NCBI GenBank assembly: GCA_028456385.1
Contig: JALNQF010000616.1
Coordinates: 1 to 19,346 of the forward strand
DNA: 19,346 nucleotides
Source of the DNA: Ophiosphaerella korrae
Lineage: Eukaryota > Ascomycota > Dothideomycetes > Pleosporales > Phaeosphaeriaceae
Reading direction: 5' to 3'
Below, piece after piece: positions 9,041-19,346 of the stretch (its first letter is position 1; each line of letters starts with the position of its first letter). The position numbers were made by a program, and so were the translations under genes. Below the pieces are notes generated by a model. That model was not told the DNA's origin. It saw only the letters and a list, made by a program, of their open reading frames with translations, and made no database searches.

Positions 9041-10319
9041 GTTAATAGATAATACTATTAGAAGTACTATCCTCTTTCTTTTTTTGCTAAAGTACGCTCT
9101 TCTTTCTAAATCTATCTACAATAGACTATAATATACGTAGCCCTTATAATTATCTCTCTTATACTTCTACTTAGATACTTAGTTCTTACCCTTTTTAAGG
9201 AAGTAGCAGCCTACTATGTATAACTACTCTAGGCTACTATTAATTATATAAATATATTGTATATATAGTAGTAAATTGCTACTCTTAACTTTAAACTTTT
9301 TTAATAGTAAATAATATAGGTTTTCTAATCTATAGTAGTTATAATAAGTTCTACTAGGAGGTCTAGAGGGGGGAAGGATAGATGTAGATAGGTTGTAGGG
9401 ATAAACTATAGGTAGGCGAATAAATAGTATAGGAATCTAGCGTAGTAGAAGATATAGAAGTATATAGGCGTATAGCGTATAGACTGTCTTTATTTCGCTA
9501 AGATAAGAAGAACTTAAGTATTAACTTCTTACTAAAGCTTTTAAAGGTATTTATTTAGTAATAAATAATGTATCTATTATATGTAGGCTTTTTAATTTCT
9601 TGCTAGATAACTATTAAAATATTTAGTACTAGGCCTAATCTTTAATATATATATATAACATCCCTTAGCACGTAGCGAGAAGTACTCTATAGCGAGAAAA
9701 ATTATAGGTACTTATACTTTAAAGTAGTAAAAATCTACTTATATTAAGATATCTATACTACGCTATTTGTTGTATATACTAGAGGTCTTCCTCTACCTAT
9801 CTAGTGCTGTCTCTAGTAAAATTACTAATCTTATTATTGCCTTTATAGCCTTAGAAGTAAGGGCCTTACTTTTTAGTATAGCGCGGCTCTCTTACTATAA
9901 CTTTAACTCTAGGTTTTTATTACTCCTAAAGTTATAATAATACTATATTAGTAAGCTATACTTTAACTAGCATACTAATAGGTTATAATTAGCTCTATAG
10001 CGGATCGAATTAGATAATTTATATAACGTTGCTACGCTAATTAGTACCTACGTATCTAAGCAAGATAACTTTAGTTATCCTAACGCGCTTTCTATATAAT
10101 TACAGTGTAATATAAGCTAATAAGCTAAAAGTGTAGCTAGTAAGCTTGTAGTAGTATACACGCTTAGTTGTAGTAGTTATATTCTTCCTACGATCTTTCT
10201 AACTTATAACTTATAGGCTTAAATACGCTAAAAGTATAATAAAGACTTTAGTTTAATTTACTAATTTATTATAGTATTACTCTCTTACTAGTATATCTTT
10301 ACCTCTAGGGCTCTATATT
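9041..10319. other. Degraded DNA between the MITE and the transposase relic
   Basis: No sustained frame. A locally G-rich patch at about 9356-9420 and an alternating AT tract near 9643-9657 stand out. A pair of TAGCGAGA octamers lies at 9673-9680 and 9690-9697. The last few hundred bases should include the 3' flank of the transposon. The 11-base sequence GCTAAAAGTAT at 10227-10237 recurs inverted at 12165-12175 and might mark the element's ends, but this is weak. Confidence 0.4.
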
Positions 10320-12175
10320 ATACTTTGCCTGCTCGTACTTATATAGCTTTAGCTTTTAACTCTAGTATATCTACTCTTTTTCCTTCTATAGTACTTTTCT
10401 ACTTCTAACTACGCTATATCTTGCCTATAGTAAATTCTTCTACTTGTAGTAGAGTAGCACTCTTAGCCTCTTTAGTAGCCTTTTTAGTAGCTCTCTTAGC
10501 CTTTATCTTAGCTTTCTTAGCTTCTTTTACTATACGCTCTACTTATACTTTCTTAAGGTTGTCCTATATTATTACCTTTACTATCCTAAGTATTATTAAC
10601 TTAGTTGCCTACTAGGTTTTACCTTTGTTGTTTATCTTAGTTAGGAATTTATTTTAATCCTAAAGTAGGGCGTTCTTAGTAAGAAAAGTAAGAGTAGTAT
10701 TAGAAACCTTTTATTAGAGCCTTTCTTTGCGCTTTACGTTATTATTAGAGATAAGTTTAATTATATTAAGGATTAATACTAAAGACTCTAATAATACTAG
10801 TGTTGTAGGTGTTAGTATTAATTTGTATTATAGAGACTTTACGCTCTTATTAGCTCTTAGAATAGTTAGTTTAGTAGGTAGTTTTAGCGTATCTGCAAGA
10901 ACTCTATTAGGGTTAAATAGGAATAAACTACTTCTTCTCTATACTACGAGGATATTCTTTTTTATTAGCGCTATATCTCTTGTAGGTTTGTATAGATAAG
11001 TAAAATACTACTTACTAATTATACTTACTCTCTCTTAGTCTATTTGTTTAACCTAGTTATAGTAGGCTACCTTTAGTAAGCTAAATACTACGATATTATA
11101 GGGCTAGAGCTTATAAGATGTATAAGAGAGTATATAGTATAAGATAATATTGTTTTTAAAATAGAACTCTAGGATTTCGCACGTTTCGTGTATACTAAAG
11201 CTATCTTATATTAAGAGTTGCGGTCTATTTTTAGCCTAATATTTAGTTTAGGAGTTAAATACCTACTTTAGCTACTGCAAGCTAATATAAGAGTTAGTAA
11301 ATCTAGAGTTAGAGTACGTATATACCTAACTAGAGGTAGGATACGTAGTCTAGTTGGCTTAGTAGGTTAAGGCGGGCTAGATTATTATAGGGTTTAGACA
11401 CCTACTATTAGCTAAGATATATTTAATAGTAGTTACTATTGTCTACTTAACGCGGGCGCCTCTATAACGTTGTATATTAGCCTTACTAATAAGGACCTTA
11501 ATAGAATTTAGTATACTTAGTATTACTCTAGTCTTGTCTATATTATAGACGTTTTCTAGAAGGATACCTAGCTTATATAGCTCTACCCTAATTACCTTAA
11601 ACTAGTAGATAACCTTATTATAGATATTATATTAGTTCTAGTCCTGTAGCTTGTTCTTCTTTATAATAAGCTCTATTTAACGTTTCTTAAACTACTTAGC
11701 TTAGCTATAGTAAGGAGGCTTAAATAGCCTATCTACTTTAGGTTAATAATAAGTAATACTAAACGCTATTATAGGTATATACTTTACTCGCATAGGTTGT
11801 CTAAGAATACTACACTATATTAGGAAATTAGAGATAGCCTTCTTTTTGTATAGGTAGAGGTATTACTAGTCTATAGCTTTTACTTCTCTTAAAGGTTAAC
11901 TACTTGTATAAGTATAAAAGGTAGTAAGAGGGACGTTAAAATAGGCTACTTAGGTAGGGAACGTATTAGGTATACTATTAGGAAGGCGTTTAACTAATAC
12001 TCTACTAGCTATATCTATATTAGCTTATATTGTTAAATGTACTACGATATTATAAGTAGAAGGTAGCTAGTAGTACTATAAGGCTATTCTAGGTAGCGAA
12101 TAATAAACTAGACACCTATCTATTTCTAGCTTAATAAACTATACAAACTAGATAAACTAGATAAATACTTTTAGC
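10227..12175 (-). mobile_element. Possible extent of the Fot1-like element (weak)
   Basis: The transposase implies an enclosing element of about 1.9-2.2 kb. The only matching inverted sequence I found near the right distance is the 11-mer GCTAAAAGTAT at 10227-10237 and its complement at 12165-12175. Similarity does not extend convincingly beyond it, and no TA duplication is clear, so these limits are a guess. Confidence 0.25.
10320..12042 (-). pseudogene. Fot1-like (pogo family) DDE transposase relic
   Basis: Read on the minus strand with stops as Gln/Trp, this follows fungal Fot1-type transposases, which cut and paste a TA-targeting DNA transposon. From the N-terminus: V-L-V-K-R-L-P (about 12000); the DNA-binding region with stop-stop-Y-L and K-K-A (about 11860); P-M-R-V-K-Y-I-P; F-K-K-R; N-V-Y-N-I-D-K-T-R (was the D-E-T-G catalytic block) with the first Asp codon at 11536-11538; Y-R-G-A-R-V-K; C-L-N-P-I-I-I-stop-P; then D-S-F-S-I-H-E with the second Asp at 11203-11205. 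Further on are S-Y-T-S-Y-K-L-stop-P-Y-N (third Asp now Asn), F-N-P-N-R-V-L and a Lys/Ala/Glu-rich tail near 10440-10560. About 550-570 codons, normal for the family, and largely in one frame, so decay is by substitution. Start and stop codons are approximate. Confidence 0.92.
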
Positions 12176-12205
12176 ACTGCGCTACTAATAACTAATAGTG
12201 CTAAA
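12170..12205. repeat. Short inverted repeat upstream of the transposase
   Basis: TTTAGCACT (12170-12178) and AGTGCTAAA (12197-12205) form a 9-bp inverted repeat with an 18-bp spacer. It sits just upstream of the transposase relic, where an element end or subterminal repeat would be expected. Its function is unknown. Confidence 0.45.
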
Positions 12206-13370
12206 GTTTGATACTATAGATTCTTTACACTAATTTAGCTAAGGTATGCTAAAAATATAATTTAGTAGAAGGAGACCCTATTTGTACTTAGCGAAACTCC
12301 TAGAATCTATAACTATTAGTATAAGATACCTAAGACTCTTTAAAGTTAATTCTTTTATAACTAAATAACCTTACTATAGTCTTGAAATCTAGAGTCTTGT
12401 TAATACTCGTTATTAAATAGAGGTATAGTGTCTAAAGCGGATTTTAAGACGATAACAAGATTGATAATAGTACTACTAATACTACGATATTTTCTTCTAT
12501 ATGTAGATATTAAGTAAAGAGATAGCTAAAGAACGATTATTATTATTTATAGCTTAATAGACCTTTGTAGAGAGATATAAGATAGCTTAGTAGTAGAAAT
12601 GTTCTTGTTACAAGGTACTTCTTACTACGTGCTAAGAGATATTACTTAGGTTATGTTAATTTCGTTTTGTTTATTAAAGCAAAGTTATTACGCAAGTAAC
12701 AATATAGTACTAAGCCTTATATAAGGTATTCTTAGCTACAAGTTTAGTATAGACAACTACTTTTTCTCTTAAACAATATACTATTGTAAAAGAGTGTACA
12801 CTATAAGTAATATTTTATTTACCTAAAAAATAATAAGTTAAAACTAATATTAAGAGATAGTTATATTTTTGCTCTAACACGAACTAGTGGAATTATAAAG
12901 TGTCTGTTTTATCTCTATATTAGTGCGTCTTAATAGATTAACTTAACGATATAAACTTAATAGCGCTTAACTTTAGTTTATACTACTAATTTTATAGGTA
13001 TATAAATTCTAGCTTTTAGGATAATTTTATACTAACTATATAGTAATTAATCTTATACGAAACTAGACTATAGGGTATATATAATGTAGTACCTAGGTAT
13101 TGTATCTATAAATAATACGATTAAAGCTATATTTTGTAGCTATTTATGTAAGAACGAGATACTTGATATAGATTATCTAGGTCTTGTATTTCTAAAAACG
13201 AGTTCGGCTAGTACTATACACGCTACTACTATCTAACAAATTATTTCTACGTATACTTCTACTAAGTAGTAGAAAGGTGTTTAATAGATAGTTTCTAGCT
13301 AAGTTATAACTCTATAGTTTTTATTATTTTGTTGTAATTTGTAAAAGAAGAATTTAAAATATATAATATC
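12206..13370. other. Degraded DNA between transposase and satellite
   Basis: No gene could be read. Around 12878-12930 several TG and one CA dinucleotide survive, making this patch less mutated than most of the window. No LTR, RT motif or other recognisable signal was found. Confidence 0.4.
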
Positions 13371-13540
13371 TAACGTCTATCTACCTATAACGTCTATCTA
13401 CCTATAACGTCTATCTACTTATAACGTCTATCTACCTATAACGTCTATCTACTTGTAACGTCTATCTACCTATAACGTCTATCTACCTATAACGTCTATT
13501 TACTTATAACGTCTATCTACTTATAACGTCTATCTACTTA
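13371..13540 (+). repeat. 17-bp minisatellite, ten tandem units
   Basis: Ten head-to-tail copies of a 17-bp unit, consensus TAACGTCTATCTACCTA, start at 13371 and every 17 bases to 13524. Variation is limited to CCTA/CTTA/CTTG at the unit end and one C to T in the middle (the unit at 13490). The first 14 bases equal the tips of the TIRs of the 8511-9040 element. Satellites inside transposon ends are known in other families; here the link is inferred from sequence identity. Confidence 0.97.
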
Positions 13541-14340
13541 TAATAGAACTACTACTATAGTAGAACAATATCCTCTTCTTTAGTATCTAGAATATACTAA
13601 TACTATTATATAGGAGCATAAACACTATAAATTAATAGATTAGCTAGCCTTATACTTATTACTGTATTTAGGGTAAAAGGTTATAGTAGTCTTAGGCTTA
13701 CTACTAGAGGTTATGTTTGTAGCAATTATTTGCGTCTTAGCTATTAGCCCCTACTTAATTACAAGATATAGTATCTCTTTAATTTCTAGATTTATAGAGC
13801 GAAGGTCTAATTAAGAGCGTCTCTATTCTAAGGCTTTAGTAGTATTACGTACTATATATTAAGAATCTAAGAGTATCTCTATATAGAATAGAGATTATAG
13901 TAGAGCTTAGTATAATTATGTTACTATATATTAAAACAAGGCGCTATCTTTAATCTTAATCTTATAACTACCTACCTTCTATTTTTAACCTATACTATCT
14001 AACGTAGCGTACTATTAATATTTGTAATAGAGCTATTCCCTCTATTACTATAGTAAGGTTAGTTACTACGTAGCGAGATATAGTGTAGCGAGATACCTTA
14101 CTAATTAGACTCTTGCCCCTATACTACTACAAGCATATAGAGCTATATTAGAGAGATATTAGATCTCCTAAAGGTTTTCTACTAGCCTATAAGTATCTAA
14201 TAGTAGATAACTTAAATCCTACTTATACTAGACTAGATACAAGGGTACTACTTTTAACTAGTAAAACTTTTAGAATTTACGTCCTTGTCTTAAATTAACT
14301 TATTAAACTTAGCTCTATAGTTTTTAGTATCTTAACTTTA
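13541..14340. other. Degraded DNA with a weak minus-strand frame
   Basis: A minus-strand frame at about 13640-13900 keeps few stops and reads K-T-Q-I-I-A-T-N-I-T and K-P-K-T-T-I-T-F-Y. It may belong with the stronger minus-strand relic at 14341-14820, but a continuous frame across the gap was not shown. Paired TAGCGAGA octamers lie at 14071-14078 and 14086-14093. Confidence 0.35.
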
Positions 14341-14820
14341 ATTATTACCCTCTAATCCCTTAATAGATATATAATGTTAAGAGTTAATAGGGGAGTCTTA
14401 GAAGGTAAAAGAAGATAGCGACAAAATAACAATTAGTATTATTAATACTTAATATAAATTTATTAGAATTAAGTATACTTAAGGTTAAGTAAATATAGAA
14501 GTATAGCGCGTTTTTTAGAAGTAAATATTATTAATATATAGTAACTCTAAAGGCCTAAAGAAAAAAGCGTCTTACTATACTATGTGTCTTGCTACATAGT
14601 AACTAACCTTAAGTAGCTATAAATCTAGCTCGTTAGGCGCTAGTATAGATTCTACCCGCGAATGTATAGAGAACCTATTCTACTCTAGTAGTATGCTCTA
14701 ATGTCTTTGTATCTCGTACTACTGTGTAGTATTATAAAAAGGGACGACCCTTAAGACTAACTAAGGCCTAATACTAGTAGTACCTTACCCTACTAGAAGA
14801 GAAAGGCTTCGTTTAGTATA
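14341..14820 (-). pseudogene. Unidentified relic coding frame
   Basis: One minus-strand frame runs about 160 codons with only scattered TAG/TAA. It includes L-V-L-R-V-V-P-F-Y-N-T-T, the charged stretch V-E-S-I-L-A-P-N-E-L-D-L, L-L-K-V-S-Y-Y-V-A-R-H and D-A-F-F-F-R-P-L-E-L-L. Order and composition look protein-like, but I cannot assign a family. It could be a fragment of a transposon protein or of a duplicated gene. Confidence 0.45.
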
Positions 14821-15599
14821 TATTACAAATAGCTACTCTTGAATTTCTTCTACGTATTAAGGACGCCTTCTTACTTAATTTGCGAAGAGTCTTTGTTTTA
14901 GTAAAAATAAATATTATGCGATATATAGCTACTATTACGCGTATATTAGTATTATAATCTGTTAGCGCCTTAATTAGGGCCTAAAGGTCTAATAGTACTA
15001 CTTAAGTTATAGCTAGCTATAGGGCTGTAGGTAGCGCTTATTTTATATAGGATCGCTACGTAGCTTAGTACTTCTAATTAAAGGTATCTAATTAGAGTAA
15101 TACTAAAGTAACTCTACAGATTTCCTAACTCTTTGTAGTTACTCTTAGGCCTTTAAAGGGGCGCGCTAGTATATTTAGTTAATATCTACTAGTACTATAA
15201 TCTATAGTATTAATAAAGCCTATAAAACAACTAACTCTTGCTATATACTTATAAAAGAATAAAGTAGCTCTTCTACTAATTAGTGTGCCTGCGTCCTACT
15301 ATCTTCTAAAGCGTACCTCCTCCCCTATTACGCCTACGTAGCTTAAGACTATATACCCTATTAACGAGCTCGCCCCTTAAATAATAGCCTTCTCTTCTAC
15401 ACCCTATATAAGGGGCCTATACTAAATTCGTCCTACGTATAAGTAAAATAAGACTATAGCCTAAGAGATAATAAAAGAGTATATCTAGCTCTAGTTAACT
15501 TTATCTATAAACTATTAACGTCTTATATTCTTTATAGCTAGTAGATTAGGAATAGTATATGTAGTTAATAATAAAAGTATTCTAAAGGAGTATTATAAT
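14821..15599. other. Degraded DNA, no gene recognised
   Basis: No sustained frame. The stretch 15290-15420 is relatively rich in C with several CCC runs, but it carries no motif I can name. It may contain the 5' part of the minus-strand relic that ends at 14820. Confidence 0.35.
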
Positions 15600-17060
15600 A
15601 AAGGTATTAATGTTAAGTATTAAGTATTTAATTAGCTAGGAATATATGTAAATATTATACGATGTCTTAGTGTTGTATTTAATAGCTTTATTCTTGAACG
15701 TAGGTAATTGCTTTAAATATTAATTTAAGAAAGTAGAGTAGACGAGATTCTATTAAATTAGAAGATTTTCTAGCTATAGGAAGCTGTAGAGGGAATGCGA
15801 TATATGTATAGTAATAGGATAATCTATGCTAACGTTAGATATTATAACTAGGTTATAGTTTATAGGCGTCTAAAGATTATTAACTTTAAGGGGTGTAGTA
15901 TTAATAGAGAAGAAGTAAGAACTTGTTATAAGTAGTTTAGTTACAAGGAATCTCTACTAGATATAAGTCGAAAGACTAATATCTTTGTATTTAGCTACGC
16001 GATATACGAGGTTATTATAGGTAAACGGCTATACAAGGAGCTTTAAAAATTTTATAATTTAAGGTTACGTATTAAATAACTATATGCTAAGAATTAATTC
16101 TTAGAAGTTAAAAACATACTATTAGGAGGTTTAATAGAGGGTTGTTAGTATAGTAGGTTTAAATGTATAGACGACGTTCTTTAAGAACTTAAATAGTACT
16201 GTATAGATAAAGGGATAAAGCTAGATTAGTAGTTAACGATGTAACGACACGCTAATATTAGGTACTAAAATCTAATTATTCCTTCCTGTGTATCTTTTCG
16301 AGCCGTTTATCTATAAAGATTATACTATTATATAATTAGATAAATAATTATAAAGGAAATATCTAGTTTAACTTATATGCTTAAAGCGCGCGTCTCTAAT
16401 AGATATACCTAAGTCTTAATAGAACTTGCACGGAGTAGTTTGTTGTAAAGGAAAGTATATACTAAGAGTAGAATTATAAATAGAGTTCTTGTATTGTAGT
16501 CTAGGCTTTAGAGACTCTTTACACCTCTAATAAAGACGTTTTATAATCTTATATTAAGTAGGTCTCTAATATTAAATATAAATAATGTCTACTGTAGTAT
16601 ATTAGTATATATTATAAAGGGCGTAAGAGTAAGGTGTTATAATCTAGGCTACTATAGAGACTAAGAGCTTAGCTTAAATAGACTTACTCTAAATAACTAT
16701 AGGGTCTCCTTATAAGTATACTAAGGAGGTTGTTAGTATAATACTATTAGTTCTAAATAGGTATTACTCTCTACCTATAGGACTACCTTTATCGCGGTAA
16801 TACGCGATACGGCGTATAATAGCTAGAGGTTAAGTATAGTGCTAGACGCTAGTTAATAGCTACTAGGTAGTAGGCGGTCTCGTGCTATTAAACTATCGCG
16901 AGCGGCTTACTACGACGCTAATTTAGACGCCTGCGCTAGATAAAACTAAGCAAGAGTATAAGGAGCTGTCTTTATAAACGCAAGCTAGCTATAGCGAAGA
17001 TATACTTTATTAGTTGTAGTTATTACTATACTACTTACTTTTCCTAGTTACCTATACTTT
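15600..17060 (+). pseudogene. Unidentified relic coding region, strand uncertain
   Basis: Plus-strand frames with few stops cover most of this stretch. They include I-I-N-F-K-G-C-S-I-N-R-E-E-V-R-T-C, D-I-S-R-K-T-N-I-F-V-F-S-Y-A-I-Y, L-L-G-G-L-I-E-G-C, later K-A-R-V-S-N-R-Y and L-N-Y-R-E-R-L-T-T-T. The codon-aligned antisense frame is also fairly open, so orientation is not secure. The end part (16790-16950) keeps unusually many CpG. No known domain was recognised. A transposon ORF is the likeliest origin, by context only. Confidence 0.4.
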
Positions 17061-18232
17061 AGCGTATACTCTACACTTATATAACTTTCTATCTTTGCGC
17101 TAATAGTAGCCTGTAGTCTCTAGCGCCTTTGTAGCGCAAATATAGTAATAGAGAGTAAGGATTATAATTTTATATTAGTGCATAAGAGGTAGTAATTATA
17201 ATTAGCGTTTAGTATTAGTATCTTCTATTAAGGCTTTTATATATAATTACCTTACCTACTATTATACTTACTATTATACGTTGTAATAGCGTTTGTAGCT
17301 TATAGTTATGTTATTAGCTTATACTAGCTATATAGCGCTATTGCTAACTAAGTTAACTAAAGTATTTAGGTTTCGGACGACCTATTAGTTTGCGCGAGAG
17401 TAATAGCTACTAACAACTTAATAATGTAGTAAAGTATATAGCTATATTAAAATTATAAGTAGATATAGGTAGTAGAAGTATATTACGCCGTACCCCTATT
17501 ACAGCATAATATCTGTAAATATCCTAGAGATTAGAGTAATAAGTTAATAGAACTATAATATAGGAAGGTATTCTAGGACTTTTTAAGAAACTTAGTTCTA
17601 ACAATAGTAATTTATATTCTAGCTTTGTCCGCGTTTAGGATATATAATAACTCCCTTTCTAGGCGTGAACTCTTATAGGCCTATTTGCGGATAAGTTAAA
17701 ATACAAATAAAAATTATAGTTAATTAGCTATATTAGGTACGTTAAGCTATATTATCTAATCTAAATCTAATATCCTTATATTAACCTTATTCCCTACACT
17801 TTTTATTTAACCCTCCTATACTAAACTTTGTAATAACTACCTTTCCTAAAAGATACTATAATCTTACTATAGATATAGAGTACTATACTATATACTCTAT
17901 AGAGCTTTAGAAAGGAAACGAAAAAGCTAGTTGTATATTTATACTTATAAATTATTGCTGTGTAAGTTTATAGTAGTCCTCTTAAAGCTTTCTAATACTT
18001 TAAAAGGTTATATGTAGTAATTATTAAAATAACTAACAATTTCTCTATTGCTAGTATTCTAACTACTACTCTAAATATAAATATTAAGTAACTTAGCGAC
18101 TATACGGCCTCCTTTGCCCGATCTATCTAGATAAATTAATATCTTAGCGATTTTTATTTCCTTGTAGTAATTAGTAGCTCTTATAACTTAGGGATCTAAC
18201 TAATATTTTAGGTTATATTTTCTATATAGGCT
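17061..18232. other. Degraded DNA, no gene recognised
   Basis: Nothing in this stretch keeps a frame open or shows a family motif. A short palindromic stretch around 17870-17900 (ATAGAGTACTATACTATATACTC) is typical of TA-rich DNA and is not assigned a function. Confidence 0.35.
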
Positions 18233-18880
18233 GTATTAACAAATAGGCTTGCTAGAGCTTACGCCCTAATAGGGAAGAAGTTAGGTGTCTTACGTACTAT
18301 TGTAGACTTCTACTATTATACTACTTAAGCTGTAGACTACGTATTAAAGTAGCACTAAAAGAGATCTAAAATATACCCTAGATTTATAAGTTAGGGTAAT
18401 TATTCGCTTAGCAAGATTATAAAGCAACTAGGTAATATTACTCTAGTGCTAGCAATTCCCTATATATTATTTTTATTAAATAAGTATATAGCCTCTAATA
18501 ATATTATGCTACTCTATAATACCTCTAATAGATACTACTTCTTTTTAAAGTTCCTAGGGTAGCTACTTTAAAGAGAAAAGGAAAGACTACATCCTATAGA
18601 ATAGAAATCCTTAGATAAGCTAATATAGTCGAGGCTCTAAGTAATAAAATATATTACGGATAGTACTATAAACTATTACCCTTACTATAATCTACTAGGA
18701 TATTTGTAGTAGTTAGCCTTACAAATTAGCTTACAGCTTAGCTAGATATTTATTATATTAGGTAGAAATCTACAAGTTATATCTAATATTTTGTCTACTA
18801 GTATTAATAAAGGGTATAAATAGAATACTTAATCTTTACATTTAATACTATTTTAGTAGTTGCATTTTTAGTATACCTAA
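18233..18880 (+). pseudogene. Unidentified relic coding frame
   Basis: A plus-strand frame of about 215 codons has few stops. It reads L-A-R-A-Y-A-L-I-G-K-K-L-G-V-L-R-T-I-V-D-F, then I-I-K-Q-L-G-N-I-T-L-V-L-A-I-P-Y and S-L-D-K-L-I, followed by A-L-Q-I-S-L-Q-L-S and L-G-R-N-L-Q-V-I. Composition is amphipathic and Leu-rich. I do not recognise the family. Stops fall where Gln or Trp would be expected after RIP. Confidence 0.42.
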
Positions 18881-19346
18881 TAGTAATAACGCTTAGTCTA
18901 GTTTATCTCGCGATAGATCTTCTCCTATAAGCTGTAGTTGTTTACTGTTTGCGCGCTTAATCCCCTCTAATTAGCTAGCCCGGATAGTAATTACAAATGC
19001 TCGAAATTTAGGCACTAATTATTATTCCAGTTTTATTACCTATACTAAGTATTATAGTAATATCTATACCCTTTGTTTTAAATTAGCTTTAGGAGGGCTT
19101 CTAATATATAGAGAGCTAGGTTAGCGTATAGGAAAAGGTTAGAAAATATCTAACGAGGATTAAGTCGATCTACTACTAGTAATAGACAATAAAGATATTA
19201 CTAAGTTATATACGTGCTTTAGCTAGAGTATATAAAGTCCTAATTTTTTGCTTATAATATTCTACTAACAATATAATTTATATACTATTAATAGCTATAA
19301 CTTTACTATATAAAGCTATAATATACCCCCTAAGAATATAATTCTT
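18881..19346. other. Degraded DNA to the window end
   Basis: A possible continuation of the preceding relic in another frame near 19060-19200, but with more stops and no motif. No end of an element is visible here; the window stops within the RIP-degraded region. Confidence 0.3.

Larger units (their letters stand above)
1..19346. other. RIP-degraded AT-rich region spanning the whole window
   Basis: The sequence is dominated by TA steps and nearly lacks CA and TG on both strands; bases 1-60 contain 15 TA and no CA or TG. C and G persist mainly in CT, AG, AC, GT and CG contexts. This is the expected end state of repeat-induced point mutation, a premeiotic process in filamentous ascomycetes that changes CpA to TpA in duplicated DNA. 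The identified relics agree: Trp and Gln positions have become TAG/TAA, with many Gly to Ser/Arg, Asp to Asn, His to Tyr and Met to Ile changes. The damage is continuous, with no sharp boundary to normal coding DNA inside the window. Plain AT-rich drift would not remove CA and TG so specifically. Confidence 0.93.

Noticed and set aside
10421..10615. Open 64-codon plus-strand ORF
   Set aside because: It is antisense to the Lys/Ala-rich C-terminal tail of the Fot1-like transposase; the Leu/Ala/Phe-rich product is just the complement of Lys/Ala/Glu codons.
10727..10999. Open 90-codon plus-strand ORF
   Set aside because: It lies antisense to the transposase segment that includes K-N-I-L and F-N-P-N-R-V-L on the minus strand; it shows no family features of its own.
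13371..13540. CRISPR-like array
   Set aside because: The units are contiguous 17-mers with no spacers, in a fungal-type RIP context.
1..19346. Mitochondrial or AT-rich bacterial/plasmid origin
   Set aside because: AT-richness alone might suggest it, but the specific loss of CA and TG, the GT-AG introns of 40-49 bp and the fungal Fot1 transposase point to a RIP-affected fungal nuclear chromosome.

Overview
The window looks like a piece of an AT-rich, repeat-bearing compartment from a filamentous ascomycete (Pezizomycotina) damaged from end to end by repeat-induced point mutation (RIP). TpA is everywhere, while CpA and its complement TpG are almost gone: the first 60 bases hold 15 TA and no CA or TG. 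RIP turns CAA, CAG and TGG codons into TAA or TAG, so no intact gene of meaningful length remains on either strand. Genes have to be read as relics by treating TAA/TAG as former Gln or Trp. I see no bacterial operons, tRNA, rRNA or CRISPR. The organism cannot be named more closely from the sequence.

Two relics can be identified. At 4853-6308 (+) is a RIP-destroyed, intron-containing family 18 chitinase of the ChiB/Chi42 type (class V, subgroup A), recognisable from near its N-terminus to its C-terminus, with at least five short introns still placeable. At 10320-12042 (-) is a Fot1-like (Tc1/mariner-pogo) DDE transposase, readable from its N-terminal DNA-binding region to its Lys/Ala-rich tail. 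The two short ORFs open on the plus strand inside it are antisense shadows.

Repeats and small elements: a perfect 20-unit CTT microsatellite (1337-1396); a possible TA-flanked inverted-repeat element with arms at 2044-2070, 2099-2130 and 3061-3081; a 530-bp TA-flanked element with 40-bp terminal inverted repeats (8511-9040); and a ten-unit, 17-bp minisatellite (13371-13540) whose unit begins with the same 14 bases as the termini of the 8511-9040 element. This suggests that element and satellite are related.

Several further stretches keep one frame with few stops (about 7141-8345 +, 14341-14820 -, 15600-17060 probably +, 18233-18880 +, and weaker ones at 3970-4260 + and 13640-13900 -). They are probably decayed coding regions of transposons or duplicated genes, but I do not recognise the proteins. 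The rest is featureless RIP-degraded DNA. In outline, this appears to be a graveyard of repeats in which an apparent host-type gene, the chitinase, has been caught and inactivated. No working gene set or operon can be inferred.
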